Source: Promicromonospora sp. Populi
GTDB lineage: Bacteria > Actinomycetota > Actinomycetes > Actinomycetales > Cellulomonadaceae
DNA: 64,000 bases
Assembly (NCBI RefSeq): GCF_041081105.1
Contig: NZ_CP163528.1
Location: 2,356,001 to 2,420,000, forward strand
Direction: 5' to 3'
The notes under the pieces were generated by a model. It did not search any database. It was not told the origin of the DNA and saw nothing but the letters and a program-made list of their open reading frames with translations. The first letter of the stretch is position 1, and each line of letters starts with the position of its first letter. Positions 16,223 through 26,685 of this stretch are shown here, piece after piece. A program made the translations under genes and the position numbers.

Positions 16223-17427
16223 GCAGACCCACTTCCCAGGAAGCCGGGTAACCCACCCGGCAGGGTGCCCAGCAGAACTGCGGCCTGGTCCGTCCCGTAC
16301 CCGGGGTCGTCGCCCCTGAGCACCAGGTACCAGATCAGGAGACCCAGGACGAACGCGACCACAACCAGGATGATGTAGTGCAGCCAGGTGTACTGCGGGC
16401 CCTCGTCCTCTTCCTCGTCCCACTCGTCCTCCACCTCACGGCGGGACGCCCGGGACGGGGCGATCGGACCGGCGCCGAACTGGCCGGGGCCGCCGGGCTG
16501 CTGGCCCGGACCACCGAACTGGCCGGGGCCACCGGGCTGCTGGCCAGGGCCACCGATCTGTCCAGGGCCGGCCGCGCCGGGCCGACCGGGAAACGGGGAA
16601 GCGGGCCCAGCGGGCGCACCGCCCGGGGGCAGGGACTGCGGAGCTGACTGGGCGCCTGCCTCCCACGGGAGGGCCGGCGCGCTGCCCGACATCGAACCGC
16701 TGGGCGGGCTACCGGCCGGACGGCCCGTGCCCGGGCGCTGCTGGCCCAGGGCGCCCGGCGCTCCGGGCGCGCCTGCGCGGGTACCGAACGGCGACGGCGG
16801 GCTCGACGGCGGCTGGGCCGGAGCGGGGGCGCCCCACTGCGAGGTCTGGCCGGGGTTACCCGGAGCACCGGGGCCACCGGGGCCACCGGGCGCACCGGTC
16901 ACCGGAGGAGCGCTCTGGCTGGCGAACCGCCCGGAGCGGCCCTGCTGGGGGGCCGGCTGCACGGGCGCACTGGTCGGACGAGCGCCGAACGGGCTGGGCG
17001 GTGCCTGCTGACCAGGGCCCTGCTGACCGGGCGCGCTGCGCTGACCGGGAGCACCACGGCCCCCGGGGGCCGACGGCGGGGCACCGTGGTTGCCCGGACC
17101 GGACGGGGCGCCGGGCCTGCCCTGACCGGGCGCGCCGGACCCGTACGGCTGCGGGTTGCCGCCTGGTTGCTGCACGGGCGTCAGGCGACCGGTCGCGTCC
17201 ACACCACGCGAGCCGCCCGTCGCCTGCGGTGGCCGGGCGACCGGCGGGTTCTGCGGCCAGCCCCCCTCAGGCGCGGGCGCGGGCGCGCCACGGTGCGGAG
17301 GCTGCTGCGGCGCGCCACCCTGCGGCGGGTAGGCGCTACCACCACCACCGGCAGCAGCAGCCGCGGCGGCAGCCTCACGCTCGCGAATCTCGCGGCGCGT
17401 CATGGGACGACCCTTGTTGTCACTCAT
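16219..17427 (-). CDS. Pro/Gly/Gln-rich protein with one C-terminal membrane helix
   Basis: 402 aa, no recognised domain. It opens [20 protein letters not shown] and continues with ~280 residues of Pro/Gly/Gln/Ala low complexity containing tandem [14 protein letters not shown] units. A basic then acidic patch ([12 protein letters not shown]) precedes one hydrophobic helix, [20 protein letters not shown], and a short tail. It is probably a membrane-anchored protein with a disordered cytosolic region, coupled to nadD (8-bp overlap) and rsfS (4-bp overlap). ATG 17403 is an alternative start. Function unknown. Confidence 0.75.
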   Translation of the reverse strand: MSDNKGRPMTRREIREREAAAAAAAAGGGGSAYPPQGGAPQQPPHRGAPAPAPEGGWPQNPPVARPPQATGGSRGVDATGRLTPVQQPGGNPQPYGSGAPGQGRPGAPSGPGNHGAPPSAPGGRGAPGQRSAPGQQGPGQQAPPSPFGARPTSAPVQPAPQQGRSGRFASQSAPPVTGAPGGPGGPGAPGNPGQTSQWGAPAPAQPPSSPPSPFGTRAGAPGAPGALGQQRPGTGRPAGSPPSGSMSGSAPALPWEAGAQSAPQSLPPGGAPAGPASPFPGRPGAAGPGQIGGPGQQPGGPGQFGGPGQQPGGPGQFGAGPIAPSRASRREVEDEWDEEEDEGPQYTWLHYIILVVVAFVLGLLIWYLVLRGDDPGYGTDQAAVLLGTLPGGLPGFLGSGSA

Positions 17428-18034
17428 CGTGAAGACCTCGATACAGTCCGTGCTTGGCGATGTACTGGACTACGCCGTCAGGCACCAGATACCAGACCGG
17501 CAGACCCTCCTCGGCCCGACGACGACAGTCGGTCGAGGAGATGGCAAGCGCAGGAACCTCGAGTGTCGTCACACCGTCCCGAGGAAGCCCGTCCACGGTG
17601 AGCATGTGCCCCGGCCGTGTGACAGCGACGAAGTGTGCCATGTCCCAGAGCTTCTCGGCATCCTTCCACCGAAGAATCTGCTGGATGGCATCCGCTCCCG
17701 AGATGAAGAAGAGGTCCGCATCCGGGCGCTGCTTACGCAGGTCCCGGAGCGTGTCGACCGTGTAGGTGAGGCCCTCGCGGTCGATGTCGACGCGGCTCAC
17801 CGTGAAGCGCGGGTTCGACGCCGTGGCGATCACCGTCATCAGATAGCGGTGCTCAGCCTGAGTGACCCGCTGCTTCTGCTTGAATCCCGGCCGGCCCGTG
17901 GGAACGAAGACGACCTGGTCCAGCCCCAGGTGGGCCACTGCCTCGCTCGCGGCCACGAGGTGGCCGTGGTGGATGGGATCGAACGTACCGCCCATCACTC
18001 CGATGCGCGGCCTGGTCCCAGTGGGGGCACTCAT
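17420..18034 (-). CDS. nadD: Nicotinate-mononucleotide adenylyltransferase NadD
   Basis: 204 aa. It joins nicotinate mononucleotide and ATP to make deamido-NAD in NAD synthesis. The N-terminal [12 protein letters not shown] is the nucleotidyltransferase HxGH motif; [10 protein letters not shown] and the C-terminal ISSTDCRRR (SxSST-R type) complete the active site. Usual length. It sits between the 50-aa membrane protein and the Pro/Gly-rich protein in the minus-strand operon. Confidence 0.94.
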   Translation of the reverse strand: MSAPTGTRPRIGVMGGTFDPIHHGHLVAASEAVAHLGLDQVVFVPTGRPGFKQKQRVTQAEHRYLMTVIATASNPRFTVSRVDIDREGLTYTVDTLRDLRKQRPDADLFFISGADAIQQILRWKDAEKLWDMAHFVAVTRPGHMLTVDGLPRDGVTTLEVPALAISSTDCRRRAEEGLPVWYLVPDGVVQYIAKHGLYRGLHDE

Positions 18035-18078
18035 ACGGTGGGTGCGCTCATCTGGTCGTCAGGCTCCCGTCTGGCGGA

Positions 18079-18231
18079 TCAGTGCCGGTTGCCGACGTTG
18101 CGGAACGCGAACGTGACGACGAGTGCGGCGACGAGCGCGCCGAAGGCGATCAGGCCCATCACGATGGGATCGATCGGCTCGCTGGCGTGCTCCGAAGCGG
18201 CCTCGGCGGCCAGAACGGCGTTGTACAGCAC
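18079..18231 (-). CDS. 50-aa conserved small membrane protein
   Basis: Short gene starting GTG 18231, preceded by GGGAGGA 6 nt upstream, and ending TGA. It reads MLYNAVLAAEAASEHASE, then one hydrophobic helix (IVMGLIAFGALVAALVVTFA), then FRNVGNRH. Actinobacteria commonly carry such a one-helix protein with an FRN-x-x-N-x-H ending between proA and nadD; that comparison is from memory. Function unknown. Confidence 0.8.
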   Translation of the reverse strand: MLYNAVLAAEAASEHASEPIDPIVMGLIAFGALVAALVVTFAFRNVGNRH

Positions 18232-18316
18232 TGGTATTCCTCCCAGTCGGACGTACTCAGGTGGGCTTTAGTCTCTCACGGACGAATTGCGGGGTGTGCA
18301 CCAAAGCGTATGGGCC

Positions 18317-19636
18317 TCATGGCTTGATGTGCCCGTCACCGGTGACTACCCACTTGGTGGTCGTCAGCTCGGTCAGGCCCATGGGCCCTCGCGCGTGCAG
18401 CTTCTGCGTGGAGATGCCGATCTCGGCACCCAGGCCGAGCTCGGCGCCGTCGGTGAACCGGGTCGAGGCATTCACCATCACGGCCGCAGAATCCACCTCC
18501 GCCACGAACCGGTCCGCCGCCGTGATGTCCCGCGTCACTATCGCCTCCGTGTGCCCGGAGGACCAGGTGCGGATGTGCTCGATCGCCGCCTCCAGCGACG
18601 GCACCACCCGCACCCCGAGCTCGAGCGCCAGGTACTCCGTCGCCCAGTCCTCGTCCGTCGCGGGGACCATGTCGGCCCCTGCCGGTGCGAAGGCCATCGC
18701 CACCGGGTCCCCGTGCAGCACCACGCCGGCCTCGGCCAGCGCGGCGAGCGCCGCCGGGAGGAACGCCGCGGCGGCGTCCTCGTGCACCAGCAGCGTCTCG
18801 GCGGCGTTGCACACGCCGACCCGCTGGGTCTTGGCGTTCATCACTATCGCGACCGCCATGTCGACGTCAGCGGTCGCGTCCACGTAGACGTGCACGTTCC
18901 CCACACCCGTCTCGATGACGGGCACGAGGGACTCGCGCACGACGGTCTGGATGAGGTCTGCGCCGCCGCGCGGGATGAGGACGTCCACGAGGCCGCGGGC
19001 GCGCATGAGCGCCACACCGCCCGCACGGCCGTAGGCGTCGATCGACCGGACCAGGTCGGCCGGCAGGCCGCAGGCTTCCAGCGCGCCCCGCATCACCGCC
19101 ACGATCACCGCGTTCGACGACGCCGCCGCGCTGCCCCCGCGCAGGATCACCGCGTTGCCGGACTTCAGGGCCAGGCCCGCGGCATCGACGGTCACGTTGG
19201 GGCGGGCCTCGTAGATCATGCCGACAACGCCCATCGGGACGCGGACCTGCCGCAGGCGCAGGCCGTTCGGCAGGGTCTGCCCGCGGACCACCTCGCCGAC
19301 CGGGTCGGGCAGGCCCGAGACGTCGCGCAGCGCGCCGGCGATCTGCGCGATCCGCTCGGGGGTCAGCGCGAGGCGGTCCAGCAGACCGTCGGACATCCCG
19401 TTCGCGCGGCCCCGATCCAGGTCCTCCGCGTTGGCCGCGACGATCTGTTCCGCGGCCGCCACCAGGGCGTCCGCGATGGCACCGAGGGCGGCGTCCTTCG
19501 TCATCCGGTTCGCCGTGGCCAGGGTGCGCGAGGCGACCTTTGCGCGCCGGGCGATGTCGCGCACCGCCTCGGCCACCTCCGCGGTACGGACGTCCACGGT
19601 GCCCGGTGTCGCCTCGTCCTGGCTCACAGTCGTCAT
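18317..19636 (-). CDS. proA: Glutamate-5-semialdehyde dehydrogenase ProA
   Basis: 439 aa. It reduces gamma-glutamyl phosphate to the semialdehyde with NADPH, the second step of proline synthesis. Typical blocks: [31 protein letters not shown], catalytic Cys in [12 protein letters not shown], and [19 protein letters not shown]. Its ATG overlaps the proB stop by 4 bp, so the two are translationally coupled. Confidence 0.97.
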   Translation of the reverse strand: MTTVSQDEATPGTVDVRTAEVAEAVRDIARRAKVASRTLATANRMTKDAALGAIADALVAAAEQIVAANAEDLDRGRANGMSDGLLDRLALTPERIAQIAGALRDVSGLPDPVGEVVRGQTLPNGLRLRQVRVPMGVVGMIYEARPNVTVDAAGLALKSGNAVILRGGSAAASSNAVIVAVMRGALEACGLPADLVRSIDAYGRAGGVALMRARGLVDVLIPRGGADLIQTVVRESLVPVIETGVGNVHVYVDATADVDMAVAIVMNAKTQRVGVCNAAETLLVHEDAAAAFLPAALAALAEAGVVLHGDPVAMAFAPAGADMVPATDEDWATEYLALELGVRVVPSLEAAIEHIRTWSSGHTEAIVTRDITAADRFVAEVDSAAVMVNASTRFTDGAELGLGAEIGISTQKLHARGPMGLTELTTTKWVVTGDGHIKP

Positions 19637-20847
19637 CCTTGGAGAGTACGTCGGGTGCGGGCGAATGCGGAGGTTGAACTCATCGGCCGTTCCAGCACCA
19701 GGTCGTCCCGGTGCACGACCACCCGGTCGTACCCCTCCCCGAGCTCGTCACGGAGCGAGTAGGTCGAGCGCCCCAGCAGCGCGGGGAGGTCGGTGGCGTC
19801 GAAGGCGACGAGGCCCCGGGCGACCACCGTGCCGTCGGGCGCGACGAGCTCGACCGGGTCTCCGGCGTCGAACTGCCCCTCGGCCCGGGTGATCCCAGCG
19901 GGCAGCAGCGAGGCGCGGCCGCCCAGGACGGCGCGCGCGGCGCCGTCGTCCAGGTGGAGGCGGCCCTGCGTGCGGGCGGCGTGCGCGATCCAGAGGCGGC
20001 GCGCCGAGGTGCGGCGTCCGGTGGCGGCGAAGAACGTACCGACGTCGTCCCCGGCGAGGGCGGAGGCGGCGTTCGCCGTGAGGGTGAGGACGGCGGGCAC
20101 CCCCGCGCCGGTGGCGATCCGCACCGACTCCAGCTTGGTGACCATGCCGCCCGTGCCGACGGCGCTGCCGGGCGCTGTCACCTCGACGGCCGCGATGTCC
20201 GCGAGGTCGTCGACCAGCGGGATGCGGCGCGCGCCCGGACGCGACGGCGGTGCGTCGTGCAGGCCGTCGACGTCGGTCAGGAGCACCAGCGCGTCCGCGC
20301 GCACCAGGTGCGAGACGAGCGCCGCGAGGCGGTCGTTGTCCCCGAACTTCAGCTCGTCGGTAGTGACTGCGTCGTTCTCGTTGATGACCGGTACGACGCC
20401 GAGCGCGAGCAGGCGCTCCAGCGCCCGCTGGGCGTTGCGGTAGCGGGCGCGGCGCACGGTGTCCTCGGCGGTGAGCAGGATCTGCCCGATCTGGATGCCG
20501 AACGCCGCGAACTCCTCCTGGTACCGGCCCACCAGCTGGCCCTGACCCACGGACGCCGCGGCCTGCATGGTGGCGAGGTCACGCGGCCTGGTGCCGAGCC
20601 CGAGCGGGCCGATGCCCGCCGACACGGCGCCGGAGGTGACCAGCACCACCTGGCCGCCCGCGGCCTGCCGGGCGGCCAGCACCTCGACGACCCCGCGGAG
20701 CGCGCCCACGTCGAGGTGCCCCTCCGGACCGGTCAGCGACGACGAACCGATCTTCACCACCACCCGCTTGGCGGTGGCGATGGCGGAGCGAGCGCCCGCG
20801 CGACCGCCGGCTTCCTGGGGAGTCCCCGAGGGGGCGAGGGAGTTCAC
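19633..20847 (-). CDS. proB: Glutamate 5-kinase ProB
   Basis: 404 aa from GTG 20847 (GGAGAGG 8-9 nt upstream); ATG 20889 is an alternative start. It phosphorylates glutamate with ATP, the first and feedback-controlled step of proline synthesis. Kinase domain: [27 protein letters not shown] and [15 protein letters not shown]. Further on, [20 protein letters not shown] is typical. The C-terminal ~80 residues form a PUA domain, starting at [10 protein letters not shown]. Confidence 0.95.
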   Translation of the reverse strand: MNSLAPSGTPQEAGGRAGARSAIATAKRVVVKIGSSSLTGPEGHLDVGALRGVVEVLAARQAAGGQVVLVTSGAVSAGIGPLGLGTRPRDLATMQAAASVGQGQLVGRYQEEFAAFGIQIGQILLTAEDTVRRARYRNAQRALERLLALGVVPVINENDAVTTDELKFGDNDRLAALVSHLVRADALVLLTDVDGLHDAPPSRPGARRIPLVDDLADIAAVEVTAPGSAVGTGGMVTKLESVRIATGAGVPAVLTLTANAASALAGDDVGTFFAATGRRTSARRLWIAHAARTQGRLHLDDGAARAVLGGRASLLPAGITRAEGQFDAGDPVELVAPDGTVVARGLVAFDATDLPALLGRSTYSLRDELGEGYDRVVVHRDDLVLERPMSSTSAFARTRRTLQG

Positions 20848-20918
20848 GCCCCCATCCTCTCCGGAGCCCGCCCAAGAACGCGCACTCATTTCAAACCCCG
20901 GGCAAGACCCGTTGGTTG

Positions 20919-22436
20919 TCAGTCGGCGTCGGGGTCGGTCCAGACCCCTGCCTCGCGCTCGGTCCACAGCTCCTGCCGCGCGGCGGTCTTCGCGTCCATG
21001 CGCTCGTTGAACTCGCGACGCTTGTCGCCACGGGTGGGCCGGTCGCTCTGCTCGAGCCGCAGGTCGGTACCGCGGCCGCCGAGCAGCTCCGGACCGGTCT
21101 GCAGGGTCGGCTCCCAGTCGAAGACGACGGCGTTCTTCGGGTTGCCGATGCGCACCTCGTCGCCGGCGACGGCGCCGGCCTTGAACAGCCCGTCCTCGAC
21201 GCCGATCTTCGCGAGCCGGTCAGCGAGGAAGCCGACGGCCTCGTCGTTGTTGAAGTCGGTCTGGCGCACCCAGCGCTCGGGCTTGTCGCCGCGCACCTCG
21301 AACCAGTAGTCCGTCTCGCCGCCCAGGCGGCGCACGGTGAACCTCGCCTCGTTCACGGCGCGCGGGCGCAGCACGACCGGCGCGGGCTCGGGGGCGGGCG
21401 CAGCGGCGCGGGCCTTCTCCACAATCTCGGCCAGGGCGAACTTCAGCTCACGCAGGCCCTCGTGGGACGCGGTCGAGATCTCGAAGACGCGCAGCCCGCG
21501 CGCCTCGAGGTCGGCCTTGACGAAGTCCGCGAGCTCGCGGGCCTCGGGCACGTCGATCTTGTTGAGCACCACGAGCCGGGGGCGCTCGCTCATCGGCACC
21601 CGCCCGCCCTCGAGGCCGATGTCACCGGAGTACGCGGCGAGCTCCGCCTCGATCACGTCGAGGTCGCTGATCGGGTCGCGGCCCGGCTCCAGCGTGGCGC
21701 AGTCGAGCACGTGCACGATCATCGCCGTCCGCTCGATGTGGCGCAGGAACTCCAGGCCCAGGCCCTTGCCCTCGCTCGCACCGGGGATCAGGCCCGGCAC
21801 GTCGGCGACGGTGAACCGCGACTGGCCGGCCTGCACCACGCCGAGGTTCGGCACCAGGGTCGTGAACGGGTAGTCCGCGATCTTCGGCCGCGCGGCCGAG
21901 ATGGCGGCGATCAGCGACGACTTGCCGGCGCTCGGGAAGCCCACGAGCGCGACGTCGGCGATCGTCTTGACCTCGAGCTCGATGTCGGCCTCCTCGCCCT
22001 CCTCGCCGAGGAGAGCGAACCCGGGGGCCTTGCGCTTGGGCGACGACAGCGCCCGGTTGCCCAGGCCGCCCTTGCCGCCCGCGGCGACCACGTACTCGGC
22101 ACCATCGCCCACGAGGTCGGCCAGGACGTTGCCGTCCAGGTCCTTCACGACAGTGCCGTCCGGCACCTTCAGCACCAGGTCGCCGCCCTTGGCGCCGTCC
22201 CGGTCGTCGCCCATCCCCTGGGTGCCCGACGTCGCGCGGCGGTGCGGCGAGTGGTGGTACTCCAGCAGGGTGGTGGTGTTGGCGTCGACGACCAGCTTGA
22301 CGGTGCCGCCGTCGCCGCCGTTACCGCCGTCGGGCCCCGCAAGGGGCTTGAACTTCTCGCGACGGATCGAGGCGCAGCCGTTCCCGCCGTTACCGCCGGC
22401 GGCGTGGAGAACCACGCGGTCTACGAAGCTGGCCAT
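20919..22436 (-). CDS. obgE: GTPase Obg/CgtA
   Basis: 505 aa. Ribosome-assembly and stress GTPase. The glycine-rich Obg fold spans ~1-158 ([19 protein letters not shown]). The G domain has G1 [11 protein letters not shown]3 DVPGLI, G4 NKID and a TASHEG-type G5. The C-terminal OCT domain starts about residue 350 and continues into a charged tail. It follows rplU and rpmA, the conserved order, with a hairpin between rpmA and obgE. Confidence 0.96.
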   Translation of the reverse strand: MASFVDRVVLHAAGGNGGNGCASIRREKFKPLAGPDGGNGGDGGTVKLVVDANTTTLLEYHHSPHRRATSGTQGMGDDRDGAKGGDLVLKVPDGTVVKDLDGNVLADLVGDGAEYVVAAGGKGGLGNRALSSPKRKAPGFALLGEEGEEADIELEVKTIADVALVGFPSAGKSSLIAAISAARPKIADYPFTTLVPNLGVVQAGQSRFTVADVPGLIPGASEGKGLGLEFLRHIERTAMIVHVLDCATLEPGRDPISDLDVIEAELAAYSGDIGLEGGRVPMSERPRLVVLNKIDVPEARELADFVKADLEARGLRVFEISTASHEGLRELKFALAEIVEKARAAAPAPEPAPVVLRPRAVNEARFTVRRLGGETDYWFEVRGDKPERWVRQTDFNNDEAVGFLADRLAKIGVEDGLFKAGAVAGDEVRIGNPKNAVVFDWEPTLQTGPELLGGRGTDLRLEQSDRPTRGDKRREFNERMDAKTAARQELWTEREAGVWTDPDAD

Positions 22437-22509
22437 GTCTCGATCCTCTCAAGTACTGCACAGGTAATGCTCAGGTGGAGCAGCTCTCTGAGCCGCTCCA
22501 TAAAAAGCC

Positions 22510-22541
22510 AAAGGGGCGCACCGTCACCGGTGCGCCCCTTT
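22510..22541 (-). terminator. Terminator/attenuator between rpmA and obgE
   Basis: Perfect 14-nt arms AAAGGGGCGCACCG and its complement, 4-nt loop. On the minus strand the stem is followed by GGCTTTTTA. It probably limits obgE expression relative to the ribosomal genes. Confidence 0.8.
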
Positions 22542-22557
22542 ACGCGGAAGCCGGAGC

Positions 22558-22815
22558 TCAGGCCTCGACAGTCACGATGTCGATGACCTTGCGGCCACGA
22601 CGGTTGCCGAACAGCACGGCGCCGGGGGTCAGGGCGAACAGCGTGTCGTCCTTGCCGCGGCCGACGTTGTTGCCGGGGTGGAAGTGGGTGCCGCGCTGGC
22701 GGACGATGATCTCGCCGGCCTTCACGACCTGGCCACCGAAGCGCTTGACGCCGAGGCGCTGGGCGTTGGAGTCACGACCGTTGCGCGAGGAGCTCGCGCC
22801 CTTCTTGTGTGCCAT
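22558..22815 (-). CDS. rpmA: 50S ribosomal protein L27
   Basis: 85 aa. It starts [20 protein letters not shown] and continues [20 protein letters not shown], the standard L27. Its N-terminal tail reaches the peptidyl-transferase centre. No N-terminal cleavage peptide is present. ATG 22815 follows GACAGG. Confidence 0.97.
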   Translation of the reverse strand: MAHKKGASSSRNGRDSNAQRLGVKRFGGQVVKAGEIIVRQRGTHFHPGNNVGRGKDDTLFALTPGAVLFGNRRGRKVIDIVTVEA

Positions 22816-22868
22816 CTGTAGGACCTGTCTTTCGGGACGAAGTAGAAGAAGAAGTTTCGGGATCGCGC

Positions 22869-22895
22869 GCGGGCTCACTCAGCCGAGGAGCCCGC
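22869..22895 (-). other. Hairpin in the rplU-rpmA spacer
   Basis: Arms GCGGGCTC (22869-22876) and GAGCCCGC (22888-22895), 11-nt loop, in the 88-bp spacer. An RNA processing or stability element is possible. Confidence 0.4.
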
Positions 22896-22903
22896 AGCGG
22901 AAG

Positions 22904-23212
22904 TCACTTGATACCAGTGACCTTCAGGCGGGTCAGCGACTGACGGTGACCCTGACGCTTGCGGTAGCCGGTCTTGTTCTTGAACTTGAGGATCACGATC
23001 TTCGGACCCTTCTCGTCCCGAACGACCTCGGCGGTGACCTTGACCTTCGCCAGCTTCTTCGCGTCGGTGGTCACCTTCTCCCCGTCCACGAGCAGGAGGG
23101 CCGGGAGCTCAACGGTCTCACCGGGGGTCGCCTGGACACGGTCCATGACGACGATGGTCCCGACGGACACCTTCTCCTGGCGGCCACCGGCCTTGACGAT
23201 CGCGTACACCAC
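22904..23212 (-). CDS. rplU: 50S ribosomal protein L21
   Basis: 102 aa. [20 protein letters not shown] and the C-terminal [12 protein letters not shown] are standard for L21. GTG 23212 is chosen as start because family members begin M-V/Y-AIV; a TTG at 23218 would add two residues. First gene of the rplU-rpmA-obgE transcript. Confidence 0.95.
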   Translation of the reverse strand: MVYAIVKAGGRQEKVSVGTIVVMDRVQATPGETVELPALLLVDGEKVTTDAKKLAKVKVTAEVVRDEKGPKIVILKFKNKTGYRKRQGHRQSLTRLKVTGIK

Positions 23213-23351
23213 GTTCAACTCATCTCTCTAGTCTTGGCGTGCGCGCACGACGGGATTCACCGGCTTTGCTGTGACTCGCTCCGCCGCGGCGGTCGAGTGC
23301 GGTGCGCCATGGGCACGCAGGACGGGTGCGCAGACAGCACACCGAAGATCT

Positions 23352-23380
23352 AGATTACGCGATGCTCCGAGCGGGTTCAA
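23352..23380 (-). promoter_or_regulatory. Promoter of rplU-rpmA-obgE
   Basis: On the minus strand, -35 TTGAAC (23375-23380), a 17-nt spacer and -10 TAATCT (23352-23357). It predicts a ~130-nt leader before rplU, long enough for a ribosomal-protein leader structure. Confidence 0.65.
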
Positions 23381-23439
23381 ACCGACAGCCCGTGGCCTTG
23401 ACCACCATCCTGTGCCTACGCTGGGCCCAGGTGATCCCG

Positions 23440-24057
23440 ATGGCCTCTGATCCAGCTTCTGATCCAGCAGTAGATGGTCCGGCAGCAGAGCACGACGAAG
23501 TCGAGCGCGCCATGCGCGCGGTCGCCCGCCGTGAGTTCCTGCCGCGCTCCCAACGGCCGTTCGCGGGCCAGGACCGCCCGCTGCCCATCGGCCGCGGGCA
23601 GACCTCCTCGCAGCCGACGACGGTCGCCGCCATGCTCCGCCTCCTGCGTGTGCCGCTGGGCGCGCGCCTGCTCGACGTCGGCGCGGGCTCCGGCTGGACC
23701 ACCGCGCTGCTCGCCTACCTGGCCGGGCCGAAGGGCGCGGTGCTCGGCGTGGAGCGCGACGACCGGCTCGCCGAGTGGGGTGCGGCCAACGTCGACCGCG
23801 CCGGGATGGGCTGGGCGACGCTCGTGCAGGCGGTGCCTGGCGTGCTCGGCTACCCGCGGAAGAACGGCTGGGACCGGATCCTGGTGTCGGCGTCGGCTCC
23901 CGCGCTGCCGCGCGCACTGGTGGACCAGGTCGGGATCGGCGGCCGCATGGTCATCCCCGTCCGGACGACGCTGGTGCTCATCGAGCGCCTGCCGGACGGC
24001 CGCATCCGCGCGACCGACCACGGCGGATACCGGTTCGTACCGCTCATCGAGGGTTGA
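23440..24057 (+). CDS. Protein-L-isoaspartate O-methyltransferase-like protein
   Basis: 205 aa. PCMT family: RAMRAVARREFLPRSQR, GQDRPLPIGRGQTSSQPTTV and SAM-binding LLDVGAGSGWTTALLAYL, then WDRILVSASAPALP and IGGRMVIPV. The family repairs isoaspartyl residues, although actinobacterial homologues may have other methyl acceptors. An in-frame GTG at 23431 lies 8 nt after TACGCT and could be a leaderless start. Divergent from the rplU operon. Confidence 0.85.
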   Translation: MASDPASDPAVDGPAAEHDEVERAMRAVARREFLPRSQRPFAGQDRPLPIGRGQTSSQPTTVAAMLRLLRVPLGARLLDVGAGSGWTTALLAYLAGPKGAVLGVERDDRLAEWGAANVDRAGMGWATLVQAVPGVLGYPRKNGWDRILVSASAPALPRALVDQVGIGGRMVIPVRTTLVLIERLPDGRIRATDHGGYRFVPLIEG

Positions 24058-24140
24058 AACGCCCGGCCATGGACAAGCAAAGGTAAACACAAAGTCTAGA
24101 ACCCTTCGCGAGGCGTCCACATCTCCCCCCGCGACGGTAA

Positions 24141-24156
24141 CCTACGGTCCCGTAGG
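24141..24156. promoter_or_regulatory. Palindromic operator upstream of the desaturase
   Basis: CCTACGG-TC-CCGTAGG, a perfect 16-bp palindrome 77 bp before the desaturase start, in the only regulatory space (24058-24232). Probably a TetR-type lipid regulator site; the regulator is not encoded here. Confidence 0.65.
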
Positions 24157-24232
24157 CTCGGGGTATCCGCACGATGGGCGAGACCGTCCGACTCCACGAC
24201 TGAGAAGTCGACACCGAGCTAGTGAGGACCTC

Positions 24233-25342
24233 ATGGCCCAAGCTGCCCCCTCCGTCCGCGACGGCTTTCGCCCGACCAAGCCCCGCGACCCCGATGCCCA
24301 GCCAGTGACCAGCACCTATTCGTCCCTGGCTCGCACCGTGCGCGACGCAGGACTGCTCGGCCGAGCTCACCACTACTACGCCTGGAACCTCGCCGCGCTC
24401 ACCGTCGCGCTCGGCGGGATCATCACCGGGTTCGTGCTGCTGGGCGACTCCTGGTTCCAGCTCCTCATGGCGGGGGCGCTCGGCCTCGTGCTGACGCAGT
24501 TCGCCTTCGTGGCGCACGAGGCGTCGCACCGTCAGGTCTTCGTGTCCGGGCCGCGCAACGACCGCGTGGGCCGCCTGATCGCCAACGCGGTGGTCGGTAT
24601 CAGCTACTCGTGGTGGATGAACAAGCACACGAGGCACCACGCGAACCCGAACAAGGTCGACAAGGACCCGGACATCGCGAACGACACGATCGCGTTCACC
24701 GAGGACGGTGTGCGGCAGCACCGCGGGCTCAAGCGGTGGATCAACCGCTACCAGGGCTGGCTGTTCTTCCCGCTGCTCACGCTCGAGGGCCTGAACCTGC
24801 ACATCACCTCGGTCCAGTCGCTGTTCCACGGCCCGCCCGAGACCCTGCGGGCCCGCATCAACGAGCTCGTCGTCATCACCGTCCGGCTCAGCGCGTACCT
24901 CGCGATCCTGTTCTGGGCGCTGCCGCTCGGGATGGCCTTCGCGTTCCTGGGCGTGCAGATGGCCGTGTTCGGCGTCTACATGGGCGCGTCGTTCGCGCCC
25001 AACCACAAGGGCATGGCGATCATCCCCGCGGAGACCCGCCTCGACTTCCTGTCCAGGCAGGTCCTGACGTCGCGGAACATCCGCGGCGGCTGGTTCATGA
25101 GCATCCTCATGGGCGGGCTCAACTTCCAGATCGAGCACCACCTGTTCCCGAGCATGCCTCGGCCGCACCTGATCCGGACCGCCGAGATCGTCCGGGAGCA
25201 CTGCGCCACCCTGGGCATCCCCTACACGGAGACGAGCCTGGCGCAGTCGTACCTGATAGTCGTCAACTACCTGAACCGGGTGGGCCTAGCGGCCCGCGAC
25301 CCGTTCGACTGCCCGGAGTACCACACGCTCCGCAAGCTCTGA
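24233..25342 (+). CDS. Membrane fatty-acid (acyl-CoA) desaturase
   Basis: 369 aa. Integral-membrane di-iron desaturase: His boxes HEASH (~residue 93), HTRHH (~133) and QIEHH (~302), with four hydrophobic segments such as LAALTVALGGIITGFVLL. It introduces a double bond into acyl chains using O2 and electrons from ferredoxin or a fused reductase (none here), adjusting membrane fluidity. ATG 24233 follows GTGAGGACC. A palindromic operator lies upstream. Confidence 0.92.
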   Translation: MAQAAPSVRDGFRPTKPRDPDAQPVTSTYSSLARTVRDAGLLGRAHHYYAWNLAALTVALGGIITGFVLLGDSWFQLLMAGALGLVLTQFAFVAHEASHRQVFVSGPRNDRVGRLIANAVVGISYSWWMNKHTRHHANPNKVDKDPDIANDTIAFTEDGVRQHRGLKRWINRYQGWLFFPLLTLEGLNLHITSVQSLFHGPPETLRARINELVVITVRLSAYLAILFWALPLGMAFAFLGVQMAVFGVYMGASFAPNHKGMAIIPAETRLDFLSRQVLTSRNIRGGWFMSILMGGLNFQIEHHLFPSMPRPHLIRTAEIVREHCATLGIPYTETSLAQSYLIVVNYLNRVGLAARDPFDCPEYHTLRKL

Positions 25343-25356
25343 CGGGGCCGCGGGGA

Positions 25357-25974
25357 TCACGCGATCCGATGCCGGCGGCATCGGGCCTCGTAGGACTCCG
25401 AGCCGCCTACGTGGGCGGCTACCGGTGTCAGCGCGGCTCCCGGGTGGGCAGGGCCGACGTCGGACACCGATGGCGCACCCGGGATGCGGACGTGGAACGC
25501 GGCGTCTGCGCCGCAGACCGAGCAGACGGCGGTGAGCTTTTCCACCGACTCGGCGAGCGCCATCAGCTCGGGCAGCGGCGCGAAGGGCTGGCCGTCGAAC
25601 GTGACCGACAGCCCGGCGACGACCACGACGAGCCCACGGTCCGCGAGGTCCGAGACCACGGGAACGAGCCCGACGCCGAAGAACTGAGCCTCGTCGATGG
25701 CGACGAGCTCGGTGCCGGCGTTGGTCGCGGTCCTGGCGTCGAGCAAGCCCGGGATCTCCGCGGCGTCCGACACCGCGTGCGACGGCAGCTCCGCCCCCGA
25801 GTGCGACGTGACCCGGCCGGTCCCCCGCCGGGTGTCCAGGGCGTGGTTCACGACCAGCACACCGCGCCGCGCGATCCGGGCACGGCGCACCCGGCGCAGC
25901 AGCTCCTCGGACTTGCCGGCGAACATCGGGCCGGCGATCACTTCGACTCGTCCCGCACCCAGACCGTCTTCCAT
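25357..25974 (-). CDS. tdk: Thymidine kinase
   Basis: 205 aa. Type II thymidine kinase for dTMP salvage. P-loop GPMFAGKSEELLRR near residue 15, IDEAQFF (Walker B/catalytic Glu), then GLSVTFDGQPF and zinc-ribbon cysteines CSVCG with the C-terminal CRRH. Slightly shortened zinc lasso. Convergent with the desaturase and divergent from the hydrolase at 26011. Confidence 0.95.
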   Translation of the reverse strand: MEDGLGAGRVEVIAGPMFAGKSEELLRRVRRARIARRGVLVVNHALDTRRGTGRVTSHSGAELPSHAVSDAAEIPGLLDARTATNAGTELVAIDEAQFFGVGLVPVVSDLADRGLVVVVAGLSVTFDGQPFAPLPELMALAESVEKLTAVCSVCGADAAFHVRIPGAPSVSDVGPAHPGAALTPVAAHVGGSESYEARCRRHRIA

Positions 25975-26010
25975 GGGTGTCAGTCAAGCATTCCCGTTAC
26001 GTTGACGGGC

Positions 26011-26685
26011 ATGGCCGCCGACGACAAGACCGTACTGTTCCTGCCCGGCCTGGGCGCCGGCGTTGATCCGTGGGCGGCGCAGCTGGGCGCGTTGCCCGCC
26101 GGGTTCACGGGTCTCGCCCCCGAGATACCCGGCCTCTCCGAAGCCGCGACGCCCGGCAGGTTCACGTTCGCCGGCGCGGCGCTCGCGCTGCGCGACCTGC
26201 TCGACGAGCACGGCATCGAACGCGCGCACGTCTGCGGCCTGTCGCTGGGCGGGATGACGGCAACCCAGCTCGCGCTGGACTTTCCCGAGCGGATCGCCTC
26301 GCTCGTGCTCTCCGGCAGCCAGGTGCGCCCGCACCCCGCCCTCATGGCGATCCTGAGGACGGTCGTCCGGGTGCTGCCGGAGAGCCACGCCGAGCGCATG
26401 GGGATGACCAAGGCGATGTGGCTCGGGGCCCTCCGGGTGGTCGCCGACCTCAACTTCCGCGGCCGCCTGGGGAGCATCCAGGTGCCGACCCTCGTCCTGT
26501 GCGGCAGCCTGGACGTCGTCAACATTCTCCCGGCGCGCGAGCTCGCCGCCGGCATCCCCAACGCCGAGCTGCGGATCGTCCCGCGCGCCGGACACCCGTG
26601 GAACGTCGAGCGCCCCGAGCTCTTCTCCCAGACCATCGCCGATTTCTACACCCGGCTGCCCGGCTCGAACTCACCCGGGGCCTGA
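26011..26685 (+). CDS. Alpha/beta hydrolase
   Basis: 224 aa. FLPGLGAGVDPW is the oxyanion region, CGLSLGGMTA carries the nucleophile Ser, LVLCGSLDVV the acid Asp and VPRAGHPWNVE the His. Substrate unknown. TACGTT sits 7 nt before ATG 26011 (leaderless). Its 3' end overlaps the convergent GNAT gene by 40 bp. Confidence 0.85.
   Translation: MAADDKTVLFLPGLGAGVDPWAAQLGALPAGFTGLAPEIPGLSEAATPGRFTFAGAALALRDLLDEHGIERAHVCGLSLGGMTATQLALDFPERIASLVLSGSQVRPHPALMAILRTVVRVLPESHAERMGMTKAMWLGALRVVADLNFRGRLGSIQVPTLVLCGSLDVVNILPARELAAGIPNAELRIVPRAGHPWNVERPELFSQTIADFYTRLPGSNSPGA

Noticed and set aside
15789..16256. Upstream extension of the histidine phosphatase frame
   Set aside because: It covers rsfS in another frame; family homology begins at the GTG 15788 coupled to the rsfS stop.
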